Of a DNA stretch of 64,000 bases, positions 1 through 9,506 are shown piece by piece (within the stretch, counting starts at the first letter, position 1; every line of letters starts with the position of its first letter). Source of the DNA: Acerihabitans arboris (lineage in GTDB: Bacteria > Pseudomonadota > Gammaproteobacteria > Enterobacterales > Enterobacteriaceae); the NCBI RefSeq assembly GCF_010131535.1, contig NZ_WUBS01000015.1, positions 114,174 through 178,173 of the forward strand. Reading direction: 5' to 3'. The notes beneath the pieces are model-generated. The model saw only the letters and a list, made by a program, of their open reading frames with translations, had not been told where the DNA came from and searched no databases. The translations under genes were made by a program, and so were the position numbers.

Positions 1-556
1 AGAGTTTATAAAACGTTTCGGCGTGGCCGACGGCTCCATTGAGGGCCTGCGCGCGGAAGTGCGCAAGAATATGGAACGCGAACTGAAAAACGCCGTGCGC
101 AACCGGGTGAAAAACCAGGTTATCGACGGCCTGATCAACGCTAACGAAATCGATGTCCCGGCCAAGCTTATCGACGGCGAAATCGACGTGCTGCGTCGCC
201 AGGCGGCACAGCGTTTCGGCGGCAATGAAAAGCAAGCGCTTGAACTGCCGCGCGAGCTATTCGAGGAACAGGCTAAGCGCCGCGTGCGCGTAGGTCTGCT
301 GCTGGGTGAGGTTATCCAGGTCAATGAGCTGAAGGCAGACGACTCTCGGGTGAAAACCCTGATCGAAGAAATGGCCTCGGCTTACGAAGACCCGCGTGAA
401 GTGATTGAGTTCTACGCCAAAAATCAGGAAATGATGAATAATATGCGTAATGTCGCTTTGGAAGAACAGGCGGTTGAGGCCCTGCTGGCCAATGCCAAGG
501 TGGTTGAAAAACCCACCACGTTCACCGAATTGATGAACCAGCCGACCGCGGCCTGA
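1..556 (+). CDS. tig: Trigger factor, C-terminal part (gene cut by window edge)
   Basis: Ribosome-associated folding chaperone with peptidyl-prolyl isomerase activity. Only the last 184 residues are present: the frame is already open at base 2 (E-F-I-K-R-F-G) and runs to a TGA at 554-556. The visible part is the helical C-terminal substrate-cradling domain, rich in Lys/Arg and Glu. It ends like the E. coli protein in a short loop with [13 protein letters not shown]. The ribosome-binding and isomerase domains lie outside the window. It stands upstream of clpP-clpX-lon in the same orientation, as in E. coli, and is closed by its own hairpin terminator. Identification rests on sequence recall plus gene order. 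Confidence 0.97.
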   Translation, partial: EFIKRFGVADGSIEGLRAEVRKNMERELKNAVRNRVKNQVIDGLINANEIDVPAKLIDGEIDVLRRQAAQRFGGNEKQALELPRELFEEQAKRRVRVGLLLGEVIQVNELKADDSRVKTLIEEMASAYEDPREVIEFYAKNQEMMNNMRNVALEEQAVEALLANAKVVEKPTTFTELMNQPTAA

Positions 557-606
557 TAAATCTGCCGGCCGGGCTTGCCCCCTGGCTAAGCGGTGTGTTT
601 ATCATT

Positions 607-639
607 AAAAGCCCGACATCATGCGATGGCGGGCTTTTT
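607..639 (+). terminator. Rho-independent terminator after tig
   Basis: The arms AAAAGCCCG and CGGGCTTTT are extended by an inner CATC/GATG pairing and end in a T run. It closes tig 50 bases after the stop codon. Confidence 0.85.
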
Positions 640-700
640 GTTTGTTCGTGCTTCCTTGCAATAAATTTCACTAATTAACGCTATATTTAAAGGGAACTCG

Positions 701-760
701 ATGCTAAAAGTGGGGCGGAACCAGCGCGGCGTCGGCAGGGTTATTATGAAAACCCGTTAA
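701..760 (+). CDS. Candidate 19-codon micro-ORF upstream of clpP
   Basis: ATG at 701 and TAA at 758-760 encode a very basic 19-residue peptide (4 Arg and 2 Lys). A good Shine-Dalgarno run AAGGGA sits 6 bases before the ATG. It ends about 18 bases before the -35 of the clpP heat-shock promoter. I do not recognise it, and it may be chance. The only support is the well-placed ribosome site; conservation in relatives would decide. Confidence 0.2.
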   Translation: MLKVGRNQRGVGRVIMKTR

Positions 761-777
761 AGAAAATGCGACGGACG

Positions 778-806
778 CTTGAAAAGGGACGTCAGACCCC
801 CCAACT
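778..806 (+). promoter_or_regulatory. Sigma-32 (heat-shock) promoter of clpP
   Basis: CTTGAAA at 778-784, a 14-base spacer, then CCCCAACT at 799-806. The sigma-32 consensus is CTTGAAA then CCCCATNT, so only one specified base differs. E. coli clpP is also transcribed by sigma-32. Confidence 0.8.
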
Positions 807-973
807 AGTCATATAGATGGGATTATAAAGCCCAGACAACAATACGTCCCTGGCTGATTACATCCGTCCGAACAACAAGGCGACCCGACAGCTTGAGCAT
901 GGCGATCGATCCTCATCTCAAGTAGAATCGGCAAATATAAAGGCGCCGAGCGAATTTTATCTAGGAGACGATA

Positions 974-1597
974 ATGTCATACAGTGGCGAAACAGGACAA
1001 CAAGCACCCCATATGGCCCTGGTGCCGATGGTGGTTGAGCAGACTTCCCGCGGAGAGCGTTCTTACGATATCTTTTCGCGCCTGCTGAAAGAGCGAATCA
1101 TTTTCATGACCGGCCAGGTTGAAGATTATATGGCCAACCTGATCGTGGCGCAGATGCTGTTCCTGGAAGCGGAAAACCCGGAAAAAGACATTTATCTGTA
1201 TATAAATTCACCCGGCGGCGTAATTACCGCCGGTATGTCGATTTACGACACCATGCAGTTTATCAAACCTGATGTCAGCACCTTCTGTATGGGCCAGGCC
1301 GCCTCTATGGGCGCGTTTTTGCTGACCGCCGGCGCCAAGGGCAAGCGCTTTTGCATGCCGAACTCGCGGGTGATGATTCATCAGCCGTTGGGCGGGTTCC
1401 AGGGCCAGGCGACGGATATTGAGATTCATGCCAAAGAGATTCTGAAGGTTAAGGCGCGCATGAACGAACTGATGGCCAAACATACTGGCCGCACGCTGGA
1501 ATCGATAGAAAAAGATACGGAACGCGACCGTTTCCTCTCCGCCGAAGAGGCGGTAGACTACGGTTTAGTGGATTCCATATTAAGCAAGCGTGATTGA
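974..1597 (+). CDS. clpP: ATP-dependent Clp protease proteolytic subunit
   Basis: Serine peptidase that forms the double-heptamer degradation chamber and works with ClpX or ClpA in the cytoplasm. The 207 residues match the E. coli length. The catalytic triad is visible: Ser111 in MGQAASMGA, His136 in MIHQPLGG and Asp185. The E. coli enzyme removes a 14-residue propeptide, and the N-terminus here aligns with that. The start is an ATG preceded by AGGAGA seven bases upstream. It is followed after 150 bases by clpX, its unfoldase partner, and a heat-shock promoter lies upstream. Confidence 0.99.
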   Translation: MSYSGETGQQAPHMALVPMVVEQTSRGERSYDIFSRLLKERIIFMTGQVEDYMANLIVAQMLFLEAENPEKDIYLYINSPGGVITAGMSIYDTMQFIKPDVSTFCMGQAASMGAFLLTAGAKGKRFCMPNSRVMIHQPLGGFQGQATDIEIHAKEILKVKARMNELMAKHTGRTLESIEKDTERDRFLSAEEAVDYGLVDSILSKRD

Positions 1598-1747
1598 CGG
1601 CGTAAATCTGATTACCGATAGACTATAGTTACAGTAATGAGTCATTCGAGTAGACTAACACCACTCAAAGCGCCGGTTTTACGTTAAGCAGTCGCGTTGC
1701 CGCCGTGGTTGGCCTGCGGGACAAAGACTAGAGAAAGAGGTTTACTG

Positions 1748-3022
1748 ATGACAGATAAGCGCAAAGACGGTTCAGGAAAGCTGCTGTATTGCTCTTTCTG
1801 CGGTAAAAGCCAGCATGAGGTGCGTAAGCTGATCGCAGGGCCGTCAGTGTATATCTGCGACGAATGTGTCGATTTATGCAATGACATTATTCGCGAAGAG
1901 ATCAAGGAAGTGGCCCCGCATCGTGAACGCAGCGCGCTGCCGACGCCCCATGAAATTCGCCATCACCTGGACGATTATGTCATCGGCCAGGAAAAAGCCA
2001 AAAAAGTGCTGGCGGTAGCGGTGTATAACCACTACAAGCGCCTGCGTAACGGCGATACCACTAACGGGATTGAGCTTGGCAAGAGCAATATCCTGCTGAT
2101 AGGTCCCACCGGCAGCGGTAAAACGCTGCTGGCCGAAACGCTGGCGCGTTTCCTGGATGTTCCCTTTACCATGGCGGACGCCACCACCCTGACCGAGGCC
2201 GGTTACGTTGGCGAGGACGTGGAAAACATCATCCAGAAACTGCTGCAAAAATGTGATTACGACGTGCAGAAAGCGCAGCGTGGCATTGTGTATATCGACG
2301 AAATCGATAAGATTTCCCGCAAATCGGACAATCCGTCGATCACGCGCGACGTCTCCGGTGAAGGCGTGCAGCAGGCGCTGCTGAAATTGATTGAAGGCAC
2401 CATCGCCGCCGTTCCGCCCCAGGGCGGGCGTAAGCATCCGCAGCAGGAATTCCTGCAGGTGGACACCTCCAAGATCCTGTTTATCTGCGGCGGCGCGTTT
2501 GCCGGCCTGGATAAGGTGATCGAGCAGCGTGTGGATACCGGTCGCGGCATTGGGTTTAGCGCGACGGTCAAAGGCAGCGCCGAGAAGGTAAGCGAAGGCC
2601 AGCTGTTGGCCAGGGTCGAGCCGGAGGACCTGATTAAATTCGGCTTGATCCCTGAGTTTATCGGTCGTCTGCCGGTGCTCGCCACGCTCAATGAACTGAG
2701 CGAGGACGCGCTGATCCAAATCCTTAAAGAGCCGAAGAACGCCCTGACCAAGCAGTACCAGGCGTTGTTCAATCTTGAAGGCGTCGAGCTTGAGTTCCGC
2801 GACGAGGCCCTGACGGCCATCGCCAGGAAAGCCATGGCGCGCAAAACCGGCGCGCGCGGCCTGCGCTCCATAGTGGAAGGGGCGCTGCTGGAAACGATGT
2901 ATGAACTGCCTTCGCAGGACAGCGTCGAAAAAGTGGTGATCGACGAAGCGGTGATTGAAGGCCAGTCGGAACCCTTGCTGATTTATGGCAAACATGAAAC
3001 CCAGCAGGCTTCCGGCGAATAA
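1748..3022 (+). CDS. clpX: ATP-dependent Clp protease, ATP-binding unfoldase subunit ClpX
   Basis: AAA+ hexameric unfoldase that recognises tagged or damaged proteins and feeds them to ClpP. The 424 residues equal the usual length. The N-terminal zinc-binding domain has Cys15, Cys18, Cys37 and Cys40. Walker A GPTGSGKT is at 119-126, pore loop GYVGED at 152-157 and Walker B IDEID at 183-187. The start ATG at 1748 was chosen because the protein then begins [10 protein letters not shown] like the E. coli protein and follows an AGAGG-type ribosome site. The longer open frame from 1697 adds 17 unconserved residues. Confidence 0.99.
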   Translation: MTDKRKDGSGKLLYCSFCGKSQHEVRKLIAGPSVYICDECVDLCNDIIREEIKEVAPHRERSALPTPHEIRHHLDDYVIGQEKAKKVLAVAVYNHYKRLRNGDTTNGIELGKSNILLIGPTGSGKTLLAETLARFLDVPFTMADATTLTEAGYVGEDVENIIQKLLQKCDYDVQKAQRGIVYIDEIDKISRKSDNPSITRDVSGEGVQQALLKLIEGTIAAVPPQGGRKHPQQEFLQVDTSKILFICGGAFAGLDKVIEQRVDTGRGIGFSATVKGSAEKVSEGQLLARVEPEDLIKFGLIPEFIGRLPVLATLNELSEDALIQILKEPKNALTKQYQALFNLEGVELEFRDEALTAIARKAMARKTGARGLRSIVEGALLETMYELPSQDSVEKVVIDEAVIEGQSEPLLIYGKHETQQASGE

Positions 3023-3062
3023 TTCATCGGTTGACTGATGAAATTCCGGCGAAAAGTAATAA

Positions 3063-3093
3063 AGTGGGGGATTCCGTCCCCCATTTGTTTTTC
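3063..3093 (+). terminator. Rho-independent terminator after clpX
   Basis: The stem GTGGGGGA / TCCCCCAT with a 5-base loop is followed by TTTGTTTTT. It separates clpPX from lon. Confidence 0.85.
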
Positions 3094-3106
3094 CGTTATC
3101 CCGGTT

Positions 3107-3134
3107 ATTGAATGTAAAAGATTCGCCCCCATAT
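3107..3134 (+). promoter_or_regulatory. Sigma-32 promoter of lon
   Basis: ATTGAAT at 3107-3113, a 13-base spacer, then CCCCATAT at 3127-3134, a complete match to CCCCATNT. The E. coli lon promoter has the same architecture. Confidence 0.85.
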
Positions 3135-3221
3135 ACTCAATTACCTATTTGTTGAAACTGGCAACGGCCGAGTTTTGCGAATCCCCTAAACCTGGCGGAA
3201 GCTAAACTAAGAGAGAGCTCT

Positions 3222-5582
3222 ATGAATGCTGAGCGTTCCGAACGCATAGAAATCCCCGTGTTGCCTCTGCGCGATGTGGTGGTCTATCCGCATATGGTCA
3301 TTCCGCTGTTTGTTGGGCGGGAGAAATCGATTCGGTGCCTTGAAGCAGCCATGGATAGCGACAAAAAAATCATGCTGGTGGCGCAGAAAGAAGCCTCTAC
3401 GGATGAACCGGGTATTAACGATCTCTTTTCTGTCGGGACCGTCTCTTCGATTCTCCAGATGCTGAAATTGCCCGACGGTACGGTAAAAGTACTGGTCGAG
3501 GGATTGCAGCGCGCCCGCATTACCACTTTGTCCGATAGCGGTGAGCATTTTGCCGCCCAGGCTGAATATTTGGCCACGCCCGAAATCGATGAGCGCGAAC
3601 AGGAAGTCCTGGTGCGCACTGCGATCAATCAGTTTGAAGGCTATATCAAACTGAATAAAAAAATTCCTCCCGAGGTGCTGACGTCCTTGAACAGCATTGA
3701 CGATGCCGCGCGCCTGGCAGATACCATCGCCGCCCATATGCCGCTTAAATTGAGCGACAAGCAATCGGTGCTGGAAATGGCCGACGTTACCGAGCGCCTG
3801 GAATATCTGATGGCGATGATGGAATCGGAGATCGATCTGCTGCAGGTCGAAAAACGTATCCGCAATCGCGTCAAGAAACAGATGGAAAAAAGCCAGCGCG
3901 AGTACTATCTGAATGAGCAGATGAAGGCCATCCAGAAAGAGCTGGGCGAGATGGATGACGCGCCGGACGAAAACGAAGCGCTGAAGCGCAAGATTGAAGC
4001 GGCCAAAATGCCGAAAGAGGCGCGGGAAAAAACCGAAGCCGAATTGCAGAAGCTGAAAATGATGTCGCCGATGTCCGCCGAGGCCACGGTGGTGCGCGGT
4101 TATATCGACTGGATGCTGTCCGTGCCCTGGCACGCGCGCACCAAGGTCAAGAAAGACCTGGTGAAGGCGCAGGAAGTGCTGGACAAGGACCATTACGGCC
4201 TCGAACGGGTCAAGGATCGCATTCTTGAATATCTGGCGGTGCAAAGCCGGGTCAGCAAGATAAAAGGGCCGATCCTGTGCCTGGTGGGCCCGCCGGGGGT
4301 GGGTAAAACCTCGCTGGGCCAGTCCATCGCCAGGGCCACCGGACGCGAGTACGTGCGCATGGCGTTGGGCGGGGTGCGCGATGAAGCGGAAATCCGTGGT
4401 CACCGCCGGACCTATATCGGTTCCATGCCGGGCAAGCTTATCCAGAAAATGTCCAAGGTCGGGGTGAAAAACCCGCTGTTCCTGCTCGACGAGATCGATA
4501 AAATGTCGTCGGATATGCGTGGCGATCCGGCTTCCGCCCTGCTGGAAGTGCTGGATCCCGAGCAAAACGTGGCGTTTAACGATCACTATCTGGAGGTGGA
4601 TTACGATCTTTCCGACGTGATGTTCGTGGCGACCTCCAACTCGATGAACATTCCCGCGCCGTTGCTCGATCGTATGGAAGTGATTCGCCTGTCCGGTTAT
4701 ACCGAGGATGAAAAGCTCAATATCGCCCGCGAGCATCTGCTGCAAAAACAGCTGGATCGCAACGCATTGAAGAGCGGCGAATTAACCATCGACGACAGCG
4801 CGCTGGTCGGGATCATCCGCTATTACACCCGCGAGGCGGGCGTGCGTAACCTGGAACGGGAAATTTCCAAGTTATGCCGTAAAGCGGTCAAGACCCTGTT
4901 GATGGATAAAACCGTCAAGCATATCCATATTGACGGCGACAACCTCAAGGATTACCTGGGCGTCCAGCGCTTCGACTACGGCCGCGCCGAGGGCGAGAAC
5001 CGTGTGGGGCAGGTTACCGGCCTGGCCTGGACCGAAGTGGGCGGGGAACTGCTGACCATCGAAACCGCGTGCGTGCCGGGCAAAGGTAAACTGACCTATA
5101 CCGGCTCGCTGGGCGAGGTGATGCAGGAGTCCATCCAGGCGGCGCTGACCGTGGTGCGCTCCAGGGCGGATAAGCTGGGCATCAATAACGATTTCTACGA
5201 GAAACGCGATATTCATGTCCATGTGCCGGAAGGCGCAACGCCGAAAGACGGACCGAGCGCCGGCATCGCCATGTGCACCGCCCTGGTATCATGCCTGACC
5301 GGCAATCCGGTGAAAGCCAATGTCGCCATGACCGGCGAGATCACCTTGCGTGGTCTGGTATTGCCGATCGGCGGCCTGAAGGAAAAACTGTTGGCGGCGC
5401 ATCGCGGCGGCATCAAGACCGTGTTAATCCCTTATGAGAATAAACGCGATCTGGAAGATATGCCGGCGAATGTGATTAACGATATGGATATCCATCCCGT
5501 GCAGCGCATCGACGAGGTATTGACCCTGGCCTTGCAGAACGCGCCTTTTGGCATGGAAATAGCTACCGCGGCGGCAAAATAA
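3222..5582 (+). CDS. lon: ATP-dependent Lon protease (endopeptidase La)
   Basis: Hexameric AAA+ serine protease that degrades misfolded and short-lived regulatory proteins. The 786 residues are typical (E. coli 784). Order of parts: N-terminal LON substrate-binding domain, long charged coiled-coil around 190-300, AAA+ module with Walker A GPPGVGKT at 356-363, and the C-terminal protease domain. The catalytic dyad falls at the E. coli positions: Ser679 in [11 protein letters not shown] and Lys722 in [13 protein letters not shown]. The ATG follows GAGAG. The heat-shock promoter 90 bases upstream implies sigma-32 control; a terminator follows. Confidence 0.99.
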   Translation: MNAERSERIEIPVLPLRDVVVYPHMVIPLFVGREKSIRCLEAAMDSDKKIMLVAQKEASTDEPGINDLFSVGTVSSILQMLKLPDGTVKVLVEGLQRARITTLSDSGEHFAAQAEYLATPEIDEREQEVLVRTAINQFEGYIKLNKKIPPEVLTSLNSIDDAARLADTIAAHMPLKLSDKQSVLEMADVTERLEYLMAMMESEIDLLQVEKRIRNRVKKQMEKSQREYYLNEQMKAIQKELGEMDDAPDENEALKRKIEAAKMPKEAREKTEAELQKLKMMSPMSAEATVVRGYIDWMLSVPWHARTKVKKDLVKAQEVLDKDHYGLERVKDRILEYLAVQSRVSKIKGPILCLVGPPGVGKTSLGQSIARATGREYVRMALGGVRDEAEIRGHRRTYIGSMPGKLIQKMSKVGVKNPLFLLDEIDKMSSDMRGDPASALLEVLDPEQNVAFNDHYLEVDYDLSDVMFVATSNSMNIPAPLLDRMEVIRLSGYTEDEKLNIAREHLLQKQLDRNALKSGELTIDDSALVGIIRYYTREAGVRNLEREISKLCRKAVKTLLMDKTVKHIHIDGDNLKDYLGVQRFDYGRAEGENRVGQVTGLAWTEVGGELLTIETACVPGKGKLTYTGSLGEVMQESIQAALTVVRSRADKLGINNDFYEKRDIHVHVPEGATPKDGPSAGIAMCTALVSCLTGNPVKANVAMTGEITLRGLVLPIGGLKEKLLAAHRGGIKTVLIPYENKRDLEDMPANVINDMDIHPVQRIDEVLTLALQNAPFGMEIATAAAK

Positions 5583-5614
5583 CCGCTTAAAGTAACATAT
5601 ACCGCTAAAAAACC

Positions 5615-5651
5615 GGCTGGCAGGTGAAATCCCACTTGCCAGCCTTTTTTT
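5615..5651 (+). terminator. Rho-independent terminator after lon
   Basis: The 12-bp stem GGCTGGCAGGTG / CACTTGCCAGCC has one G-T pair and a 6-base loop. It runs directly into seven T residues. Confidence 0.92.
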
Positions 5652-5794
5652 GTACCGTTAAGTTAGGTAGCTGGCAGGCTTGGTCGGTTTCCGGCTTTGC
5701 CTTGCCATGACATAACAGGCTTGATATAACAGCTGCGCTGTCGCGTTTAAGGAAAATTCCGCCGCGACGAGAGAATTCTAGAGGGGATGAAAGA

Positions 5795-6067
5795 GTGAAT
5801 AAGTCACAACTGATCGACAAAATTGCCGCAGGTGCTGATATTTCCAAAGCGGCTGCCGGACGTGCATTGGATGCCATTATTGGTTCCGTAACCGAAACGC
5901 TGCAGCAGGGAGATGATGTTGCACTGGTAGGTTTTGGCACCTTTACGGTGCGTGCGCGAGCAGCCCGTACCGGCCGTAATCCTCAAACCGGTAAAGAAAT
6001 CAGTATTCCGGCCGCCAAAGTGCCCGGTTTTCGTGCGGGCAAAGGTCTGAAAGACGCTGTCAACTGA
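5795..6067 (+). CDS. hupB: DNA-binding protein HU-beta
   Basis: Small nucleoid protein that bends DNA, usually as a heterodimer with HU-alpha. The 90 residues are the family length. The N-terminal helical dimerisation part [11 protein letters not shown] is followed by the beta arms, with Pro63 in RNPQTGKEI as the intercalating residue. The start is GTG at 5795; this start reproduces the conserved N-terminus and follows GAGGGG. It lies 212 bases after lon, beyond lon's terminator, and has its own terminator. The lon-hupB-ppiD order is conserved in enterobacteria. Confidence 0.98.
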   Translation: MNKSQLIDKIAAGADISKAAAGRALDAIIGSVTETLQQGDDVALVGFGTFTVRARAARTGRNPQTGKEISIPAAKVPGFRAGKGLKDAVN

Positions 6068-6133
6068 TTGTTGCACCGCTGTTTTTCGCGTCAAACTATT
6101 ACCTGACGCAGGAGAACGGGTAGGGTAGAATAC

Positions 6134-6164
6134 AAGGCGCATCTTTTTGATGTGCCTTTTTTGT
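6134..6164 (+). terminator. Rho-independent terminator after hupB
   Basis: The stem GGCGCATC / GATGTGCC around a TTTTT loop is followed by TTTTTTGTTTTT. Confidence 0.9.
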
Positions 6165-6308
6165 TTTTATTTTTCCCTGACAGTTGCGCATTTCGGTTGT
6201 CAGAGGAATAGCTTTAGCGCGCAGCAGCTCTCGGAGCTACGGCATGAAGGCGGATCTTACTGCCGGCGCAAAGGTTTCATTCATATTACAGCGGAGTGTT
6301 GTCACACT

Positions 6309-8189
6309 ATGATGGACAATTTACGCGCGGCCGCCAATCACGTCGTGCTCAAAATTATTCTGGCAATTGTCGCCATTTCATTCGTGCTGACCGGGGTAGG
6401 CAACTATCTGATTGGCGGCGGCGGGGATTATGCCGCGAAGGTGAACGGACAGCAAATCAGCCGCGCCCAACTGGAGCAGGCGGTGCAAAACGAACGCAAC
6501 CGCCAGCAGGAGTCCCTGGGCGACAGCTTCTCGGCCCTGGCCGCCAACGAAGGCTACATGCTGCAGATGCGCCGTCAGGTACTGTCGCAGTTGATTGATG
6601 AGACCTTGCTGGATCAGTACGCGCAGACCCTGGGACTGGCGGTCAGCGATCGGCAGATCAAAGACGCGATTTTTGCCATCCCGGCGTTCAGGACCAACAA
6701 CAATTTCGACAATGAAAAATACCGCTCAATCATCACCAGCATGGGATTGACGCCGGACCAGTATGCGCAGCTGATGCGTAAACAACTGCTGACGCAGCAG
6801 CTGATCCAGGGGTTGGGCGGCACCGGCTTCCTGCTGCCGGACGAAACCAACCGGCTGATGGCGCTGGCCATCCAGGAGCGCCAGGCGCGCCTGGCCACGC
6901 TGGATATCAACGCGCTGCTTGCCGGGCAGACCGCCTCGGACGAAGAAATCCAAAATACCTATAACCAGAACAAAAACAGTTATGTCCAGCCCGAGGCGTT
7001 CAAAGTGTCCTACATCGCCCTGGATGCCGCCTCGATGCAGGCGAAAACCACGGTGAGCGAACAGGAAATCCAGGCTTATTACGACCAGCATAAAGATCAG
7101 TTCTCGCAGCCGGCGCGTAAACGTTATGCCATTATCCAGAGCAAAACCGAAGCCGACGCCAAGGCTATCCTGGCGGAACTGCAAAAAGGCGCTGATTTCG
7201 CCATCCTGGCCAAACAACGTTCAACCGACATTATCTCCGCCAAAAACGGCGGCGATATCGGCTGGATGGACGCTGACGCGACGGTTGACGAGCTCAAGCA
7301 GGCCAACCTGAACGACAAAGGGCAGTTGTCCGGCGTGATTACCTCCTCGGTGGGTTTCCTGGTGGCCAGGCTGACCGACATCCAGCCGGAGCAGGTTAAA
7401 CCGCTGGCCGACGTGCATGACGGCGTGGCGATGAAAGTGAAGCAGGAAAAGGCCATCGATGCCTATTATGCCTTACAGCAAAAGGTCAGCGACGCGGCCA
7501 GCAATGACAACGAATCCCTGGCGTCGGCCGAAACGGCCGCGGGCACCAAAGCGGTGCAGACCGATTGGTTCAGCCGCGACAGCGTGCCGGCGGCGCTGGA
7601 CTTCGATGCCGTGAAACAGGCTCTGTTCGGCGGCTCCCTGCTGGGTGTCAACGGCGCACCCGGTAATAACTCCGATGTGATTACCGTCGATGGCGATCGG
7701 GCCTTTATCGTACGCCTGGCCGAACATAAGCCGGAAAGCACCAAACCGCTGGATGCGGTGCGCGCGCAGGTCGAGCAGCAGGTCAAACGCCAGAAGGCGA
7801 TGCAACAGGCCCGGGTCGACGCCGAGAAGCTCCTGGTGGCGCTTAAGCAGGGCAAGGGCGATGAGGCCATGAAAGCCGCGAACTTGTCATTCGGCGATCG
7901 GAAAACCTTTGACTCGACGCGTCAAAACGATCGTTTGACCCAGTCCATCTTCACATTACCGCAGCCCCAGCCGAATACCGCTTCCTACGGCATCTCCGAG
8001 GATGCCCAGGGCAATATCGTCCTGGTGGCCCTGGATAAGGTCGCGCCGCGTAAACTTGACGACCAGCAGCGCGCCCAGGTAGTGAGCCAGCTTAGCCAGG
8101 GCATGACCGGCGTGACCTTTGACGCGCTGCTTAATAACCTGCGCACCGAAGCCAAGATCAAAATGGGCACCGGCGCGCAAATGCAATAA
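6309..8189 (+). CDS. ppiD: Periplasmic folding chaperone PpiD (SurA-like, parvulin domain)
   Basis: Inner-membrane-anchored chaperone associated with the Sec translocon that receives proteins emerging into the periplasm. It has 626 residues (E. coli 623). A short cytoplasmic start MMDNLRAAANHVV is followed by one membrane anchor (about 15-35), a SurA-like helical N domain and a parvulin domain around 265-360. As known for PpiD, that domain is probably inactive as an isomerase. The start at 6309 gives the E. coli N-terminus; the frame is open to 6147 but upstream residues are unlike the family and cross the hupB terminator. Confidence 0.96.
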   Translation: MMDNLRAAANHVVLKIILAIVAISFVLTGVGNYLIGGGGDYAAKVNGQQISRAQLEQAVQNERNRQQESLGDSFSALAANEGYMLQMRRQVLSQLIDETLLDQYAQTLGLAVSDRQIKDAIFAIPAFRTNNNFDNEKYRSIITSMGLTPDQYAQLMRKQLLTQQLIQGLGGTGFLLPDETNRLMALAIQERQARLATLDINALLAGQTASDEEIQNTYNQNKNSYVQPEAFKVSYIALDAASMQAKTTVSEQEIQAYYDQHKDQFSQPARKRYAIIQSKTEADAKAILAELQKGADFAILAKQRSTDIISAKNGGDIGWMDADATVDELKQANLNDKGQLSGVITSSVGFLVARLTDIQPEQVKPLADVHDGVAMKVKQEKAIDAYYALQQKVSDAASNDNESLASAETAAGTKAVQTDWFSRDSVPAALDFDAVKQALFGGSLLGVNGAPGNNSDVITVDGDRAFIVRLAEHKPESTKPLDAVRAQVEQQVKRQKAMQQARVDAEKLLVALKQGKGDEAMKAANLSFGDRKTFDSTRQNDRLTQSIFTLPQPQPNTASYGISEDAQGNIVLVALDKVAPRKLDDQQRAQVVSQLSQGMTGVTFDALLNNLRTEAKIKMGTGAQMQ

Positions 8190-8223
8190 CGCTCATAAAA
8201 ATACTGAACAATATGTAATCATC

Positions 8224-8247
8224 AAAGGCCGCTTTCGCGGCCTTTTG
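8224..8247 (+). terminator. Rho-independent terminator after ppiD
   Basis: The stem AAAGGCCGC / GCGGCCTTT with a 4-base loop ends in TTTT. Confidence 0.88.
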
Positions 8248-8352
8248 CATTGTTAAACTTCCTGCATTGCCGGCTTGGCGTCACTAGGGCAATCTGCCTG
8301 CCGTGCCGTTACCTCATGGGCGCCACGCGTGGTTATCAGCCTTATGCGACAG

Positions 8353-8412
8353 GCAACCACAAGCAATTATTAGCAACCACAAGCAACCACAAGCAACCAC
8401 AAGCAACCACAA
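8353..8412 (+). repeat. 10-bp tandem repeat GCAACCACAA in the ybaV leader
   Basis: Six adjacent 10-base units. Five are exactly GCAACCACAA (8353-8362 and four in a row 8373-8412); the second (8363-8372) has decayed to GCAATTATTA. The last unit abuts the ribosome site AAGGAAG of the next gene, so copy-number change would alter the 5' leader without touching the Shine-Dalgarno sequence. The array is not part of any credible coding frame. Confidence 0.95.
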
Positions 8413-8424
8413 GGAAGTCACCTT

Positions 8425-8955
8425 ATGAAAATCGCGATGAAACGCACGCTAAACCTGGTGTTAATGACAGGCCTGCTGGCGCTGTCGGACATGGCCTGGT
8501 GTTCTGACGATAAAGAAGTCCACGTCGAAGAACCCATAGTCATCAGCCTCGACACCGGCAATAATAAAGCCATCAAGGTACCTGCGGACGGCGGCGGCGC
8601 CATCGGCATCGGTCGGGATATCACCGCCGCCGGTGACGGCGCTGATAAGAGCGGTGGTGATAAAGGCGGCGACACCGGCGGCAAGCCCGTGGCCCAGTCG
8701 ATAAAACCCGCGGTTGAAACCCAGGACAAAAGTACCCAGACCGATGACTTCGGCGCTGAAAAAGTGAATATCAATACCGCCACGGCGGAGGAATTGGTGG
8801 ATGCGTTGAAAGGCATCGGGCCTAAAAAGGCGCAGGCCATTATCGACTACCGCGAGGCCAAAGGGCCTTTTACCCAGGTCGAACAGCTCAAGGAAGTCAA
8901 AGGCATCGGGCCTTCCACCCTATCGAATATCAAAGAGCTGGTCACCCTTGAATAA
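8425..8955 (+). CDS. ybaV: Helix-hairpin-helix (ComEA/YbaV-like) exported protein
   Basis: Probable periplasmic DNA-binding protein of the ComEA type; its role in enterobacteria is not established. It has 176 residues, against about 123 in E. coli YbaV. The N-terminal signal peptide has a hydrophobic stretch LNLVLMTGLLALS and a likely cut after AWC-S near residue 26. A Gly/Asp-rich low-complexity linker covers about 50-95. The C-terminal ComEA domain (about 110-175) has two HhH hairpins, LKGIGPKKAQAI and VKGIGPSTLSNI. The extra length is the linker. Start ATG follows GGAAG. The position after ppiD is as in E. coli. Confidence 0.88.
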   Translation: MKIAMKRTLNLVLMTGLLALSDMAWCSDDKEVHVEEPIVISLDTGNNKAIKVPADGGGAIGIGRDITAAGDGADKSGGDKGGDTGGKPVAQSIKPAVETQDKSTQTDDFGAEKVNINTATAEELVDALKGIGPKKAQAIIDYREAKGPFTQVEQLKEVKGIGPSTLSNIKELVTLE

Positions 8956-9054
8956 ACCGCGGCGTTAAACCTGCGACACGATCGGGTTCCAGCGAGTGGG
9001 GAAATTTTCGCCTCCTCCTGAAACCCGGCATCGACGGCGGCAAATATTAAATTT

Positions 9055-9095
9055 TTGTGACAGTGTGGACTTCCCGTAATAACTTTCCTAAGTTA
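9055..9095 (+). promoter_or_regulatory. Promoter-like sequence and palindrome before the RHH gene
   Basis: TTGTGA (9055-9060), a 16-base gap and TAATAA (9077-9082) resemble a sigma-70 promoter. Overlapping the -10 and start region is a perfect 6-bp inverted repeat TAACTT-TCCT-AAGTTA (9080-9095). Ribbon-helix-helix proteins often bind such sites and repress themselves, so this is a candidate operator. Function is inferred. Confidence 0.4.
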
Positions 9096-9123
9096 GTGGC
9101 TCTTCTATCAATAGGAAAGCACT

Positions 9124-9453
9124 ATGAGTGAGACAGCTAATTTAACGATTAAATTACCTCTCGAGCTAAAGGAAAGAATTAAATCCTTAGCCGCGAGCAA
9201 TAGCGTTTCCATGAGTGCGGAAATCAGCGCAAGGCTCGAACGCAGCCTGAATGGCGTGGCTGAGAGCGAGGCTGAAGGCGAGGTTGAGGCAAAGGGACAC
9301 GCTAAAAAACCAGCGCAAAAAGATCACGTTGCCGCCGATGTGGATAATCAACATACCGTAGAAATTACCGAGCAGCCTTTTACCACCGGCGAAGTCAAAA
9401 AACTCCGCGCCTTGCTCAATGCCAATACGAAAAAAAAATCAAAGAAAAAATAA
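9124..9453 (+). CDS. Arc-type ribbon-helix-helix DNA-binding protein
   Basis: Unnamed 109-residue probable transcription factor. Residues 5-44 fit an Arc/MetJ-type ribbon-helix-helix: beta strand ANLTIKLP, helix A ELKERIKSLAASN, turn, then helix B SMSAEISARLERSL. Next come an acidic linker, a second short predicted helix TTGEVKKLRALLNA and a Lys-rich tail KKKSKKK. There is no adjacent toxin, so it is not an obvious antitoxin. ATG follows AGGAAAG. E. coli has fadM (ybaW) between ybaV and queC; that gene is absent here and this one occupies the slot. Lower GC than its neighbours hints at acquisition. Its targets are unknown. Confidence 0.8.
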   Translation: MSETANLTIKLPLELKERIKSLAASNSVSMSAEISARLERSLNGVAESEAEGEVEAKGHAKKPAQKDHVAADVDNQHTVEITEQPFTTGEVKKLRALLNANTKKKSKKK

Positions 9454-9506
9454 TCGGGCGGAAGTTAACTGAGTCTCCATTCTAACCGATAGTCATATCG
9501 TGAAAT

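Larger units (their letters stand above)
640..973 (+). other. clpP upstream region
   Basis: About 330 bases without a recognised gene between the tig terminator and clpP. It contains a 19-codon candidate micro-ORF (701-760), a heat-shock promoter match (778-806) and roughly 160 bases of clpP leader. Nothing else recognisable was seen. Confidence 0.6.

Noticed and set aside
3207..4745. A 512-codon frame antisense to lon
   Set aside because: Shadow of lon caused by codon composition, with no ribosome site and His/Gln-rich content.
8353..8412. CRISPR array
   Set aside because: The units are 10 bases with no spacers, and no cas genes are present. It is a simple tandem repeat.
8250..8507. An 85-codon frame through the 10-bp repeat array
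   Set aside because: The translated repeat (NHKQ/ATT) and the overlap with ybaV in another frame show it is not coding.
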